A DNA stretch of 64,000 nt. Source: Streptomyces geranii. GTDB taxonomy: Bacteria > Actinomycetota > Actinomycetes > Streptomycetales > Streptomycetaceae. The notes beneath the pieces are model-generated. The model was given only the letters and a program-made list of their open reading frames with translations. It was not told the DNA's origin and made no database searches. Positions 63,946 through 64,000 of this stretch are shown here, piece after piece. Each line of letters begins with the position of its first letter. The stretch's first letter is position 1. Location: assembly GCF_002954775.1 (NCBI RefSeq), contig NZ_PJME01000011.1, positions 160,680-224,679 of the forward strand, written 5' to 3'. The position numbers and the translations under genes were made by a program.

Positions 63946-64000
63946 TCAGCCCGTCCGGCGGTTGAGGACGAGCGCGGTCAGCGCGATACGGGGGTTCGGG
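63946..64000 (-). CDS. Possible 3' end of a leftward gene
   Basis: The last codons would read NPRIALTALVLNRRTG then TGA, so the third repeat copy (63947-63969, inverted) would encode the C-terminus. Only 17 codons are visible. Confidence 0.3.
   Translation of the reverse strand, partial: PNPRIALTALVLNRRTG
63947..63969 (-). repeat. Streptomyces 23-bp dispersed repeat, copy 3 (inverted)
   Basis: Reverse complement of copy 1 except base 9 (C). Confidence 0.7.

Overview
The window is a Streptomyces chromosome segment. GC content and GC3 are very high, and GTG starts preceded by GGAGG-type ribosome sites are frequent. The gene order matches the core region of Streptomyces genomes as I remember it: holB, tmk, topA, hppA, an anti-sigma gene, bldG, a tad pilus locus, acs, nhaA, nth and crp. 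No sequence search was run, so family names rest on motifs and recall.

From 1 to about 1955 there is a left host flank. It holds the start of an alpha/beta hydrolase gene (leftward), a divergent MmyB-type XRE regulator, a possible remnant of a recombinase-associated small protein, a perfect 13-bp inverted repeat, and the stranded terminator of a tRNA gene.

From 1956 to 16361 lies an integrated actinomycete integrative and conjugative element (AICE) of the Prim-Pol type. It is bounded by a 44-bp direct repeat made from the 3' part of a tRNA-Thr(CGT) gene, and the whole tRNA gene is at the right end. From left to right it carries: a cargo gene with an Apea-like HEPN domain (candidate defence RNase; low GC, one TTA codon); two leftward UTRA-domain genes, a full GntR/HutC repressor and a paralogue lacking the DNA-binding domain; a cluster of GAACTAGTTC palindromes around a rightward promoter, with a fifth copy inside the HEPN gene; a ~600-nt leader with an rRNA-leader-like boxA sequence, a tRNA-like mini-helix and three strong hairpins; the transfer/spread genes (DUF6284, DUF6303, DUF2637, RRQRL zinc protein, membrane proteins, TraB/FtsK translocase); TCACACC repeats just behind traB (candidate transfer locus); a Prim-Pol and helicase replication pair; a TGACGCA iteron cluster (candidate origin); and xis and int. 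Paired arm repeats lie near both ends, the right pair inside the int reading frame.

From about 16.4 kb to the end is ordinary chromosome: a secreted Slp/Tap-type peptidase, holB, an unusual tmk fused to a membrane domain and a repeat tail, topA, a methyltransferase, a lipoprotein, H+-pyrophosphatase, the BldG developmental switch, an MrfA-like helicase, a complete leftward tad pilus operon, a HAD phosphatase, a candidate 6S RNA, a degenerate Fic protein, a CooC-like ATPase, a deacetylase-like lipoprotein, a SulP-carbonic anhydrase fusion with a collagen-like linker, acs, nhaA, a MarP-like protease, Nudix enzymes, an endonuclease III with a ~430-residue low-complexity extension, crp, and a few small enzymes. 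The right edge has three copies of a 23-bp repeat of the kind common between Streptomyces genes.

The most unusual material is the AICE control region (operators, boxA-like leader, tRNA-like helix) and its apparent link to the HEPN cargo gene.
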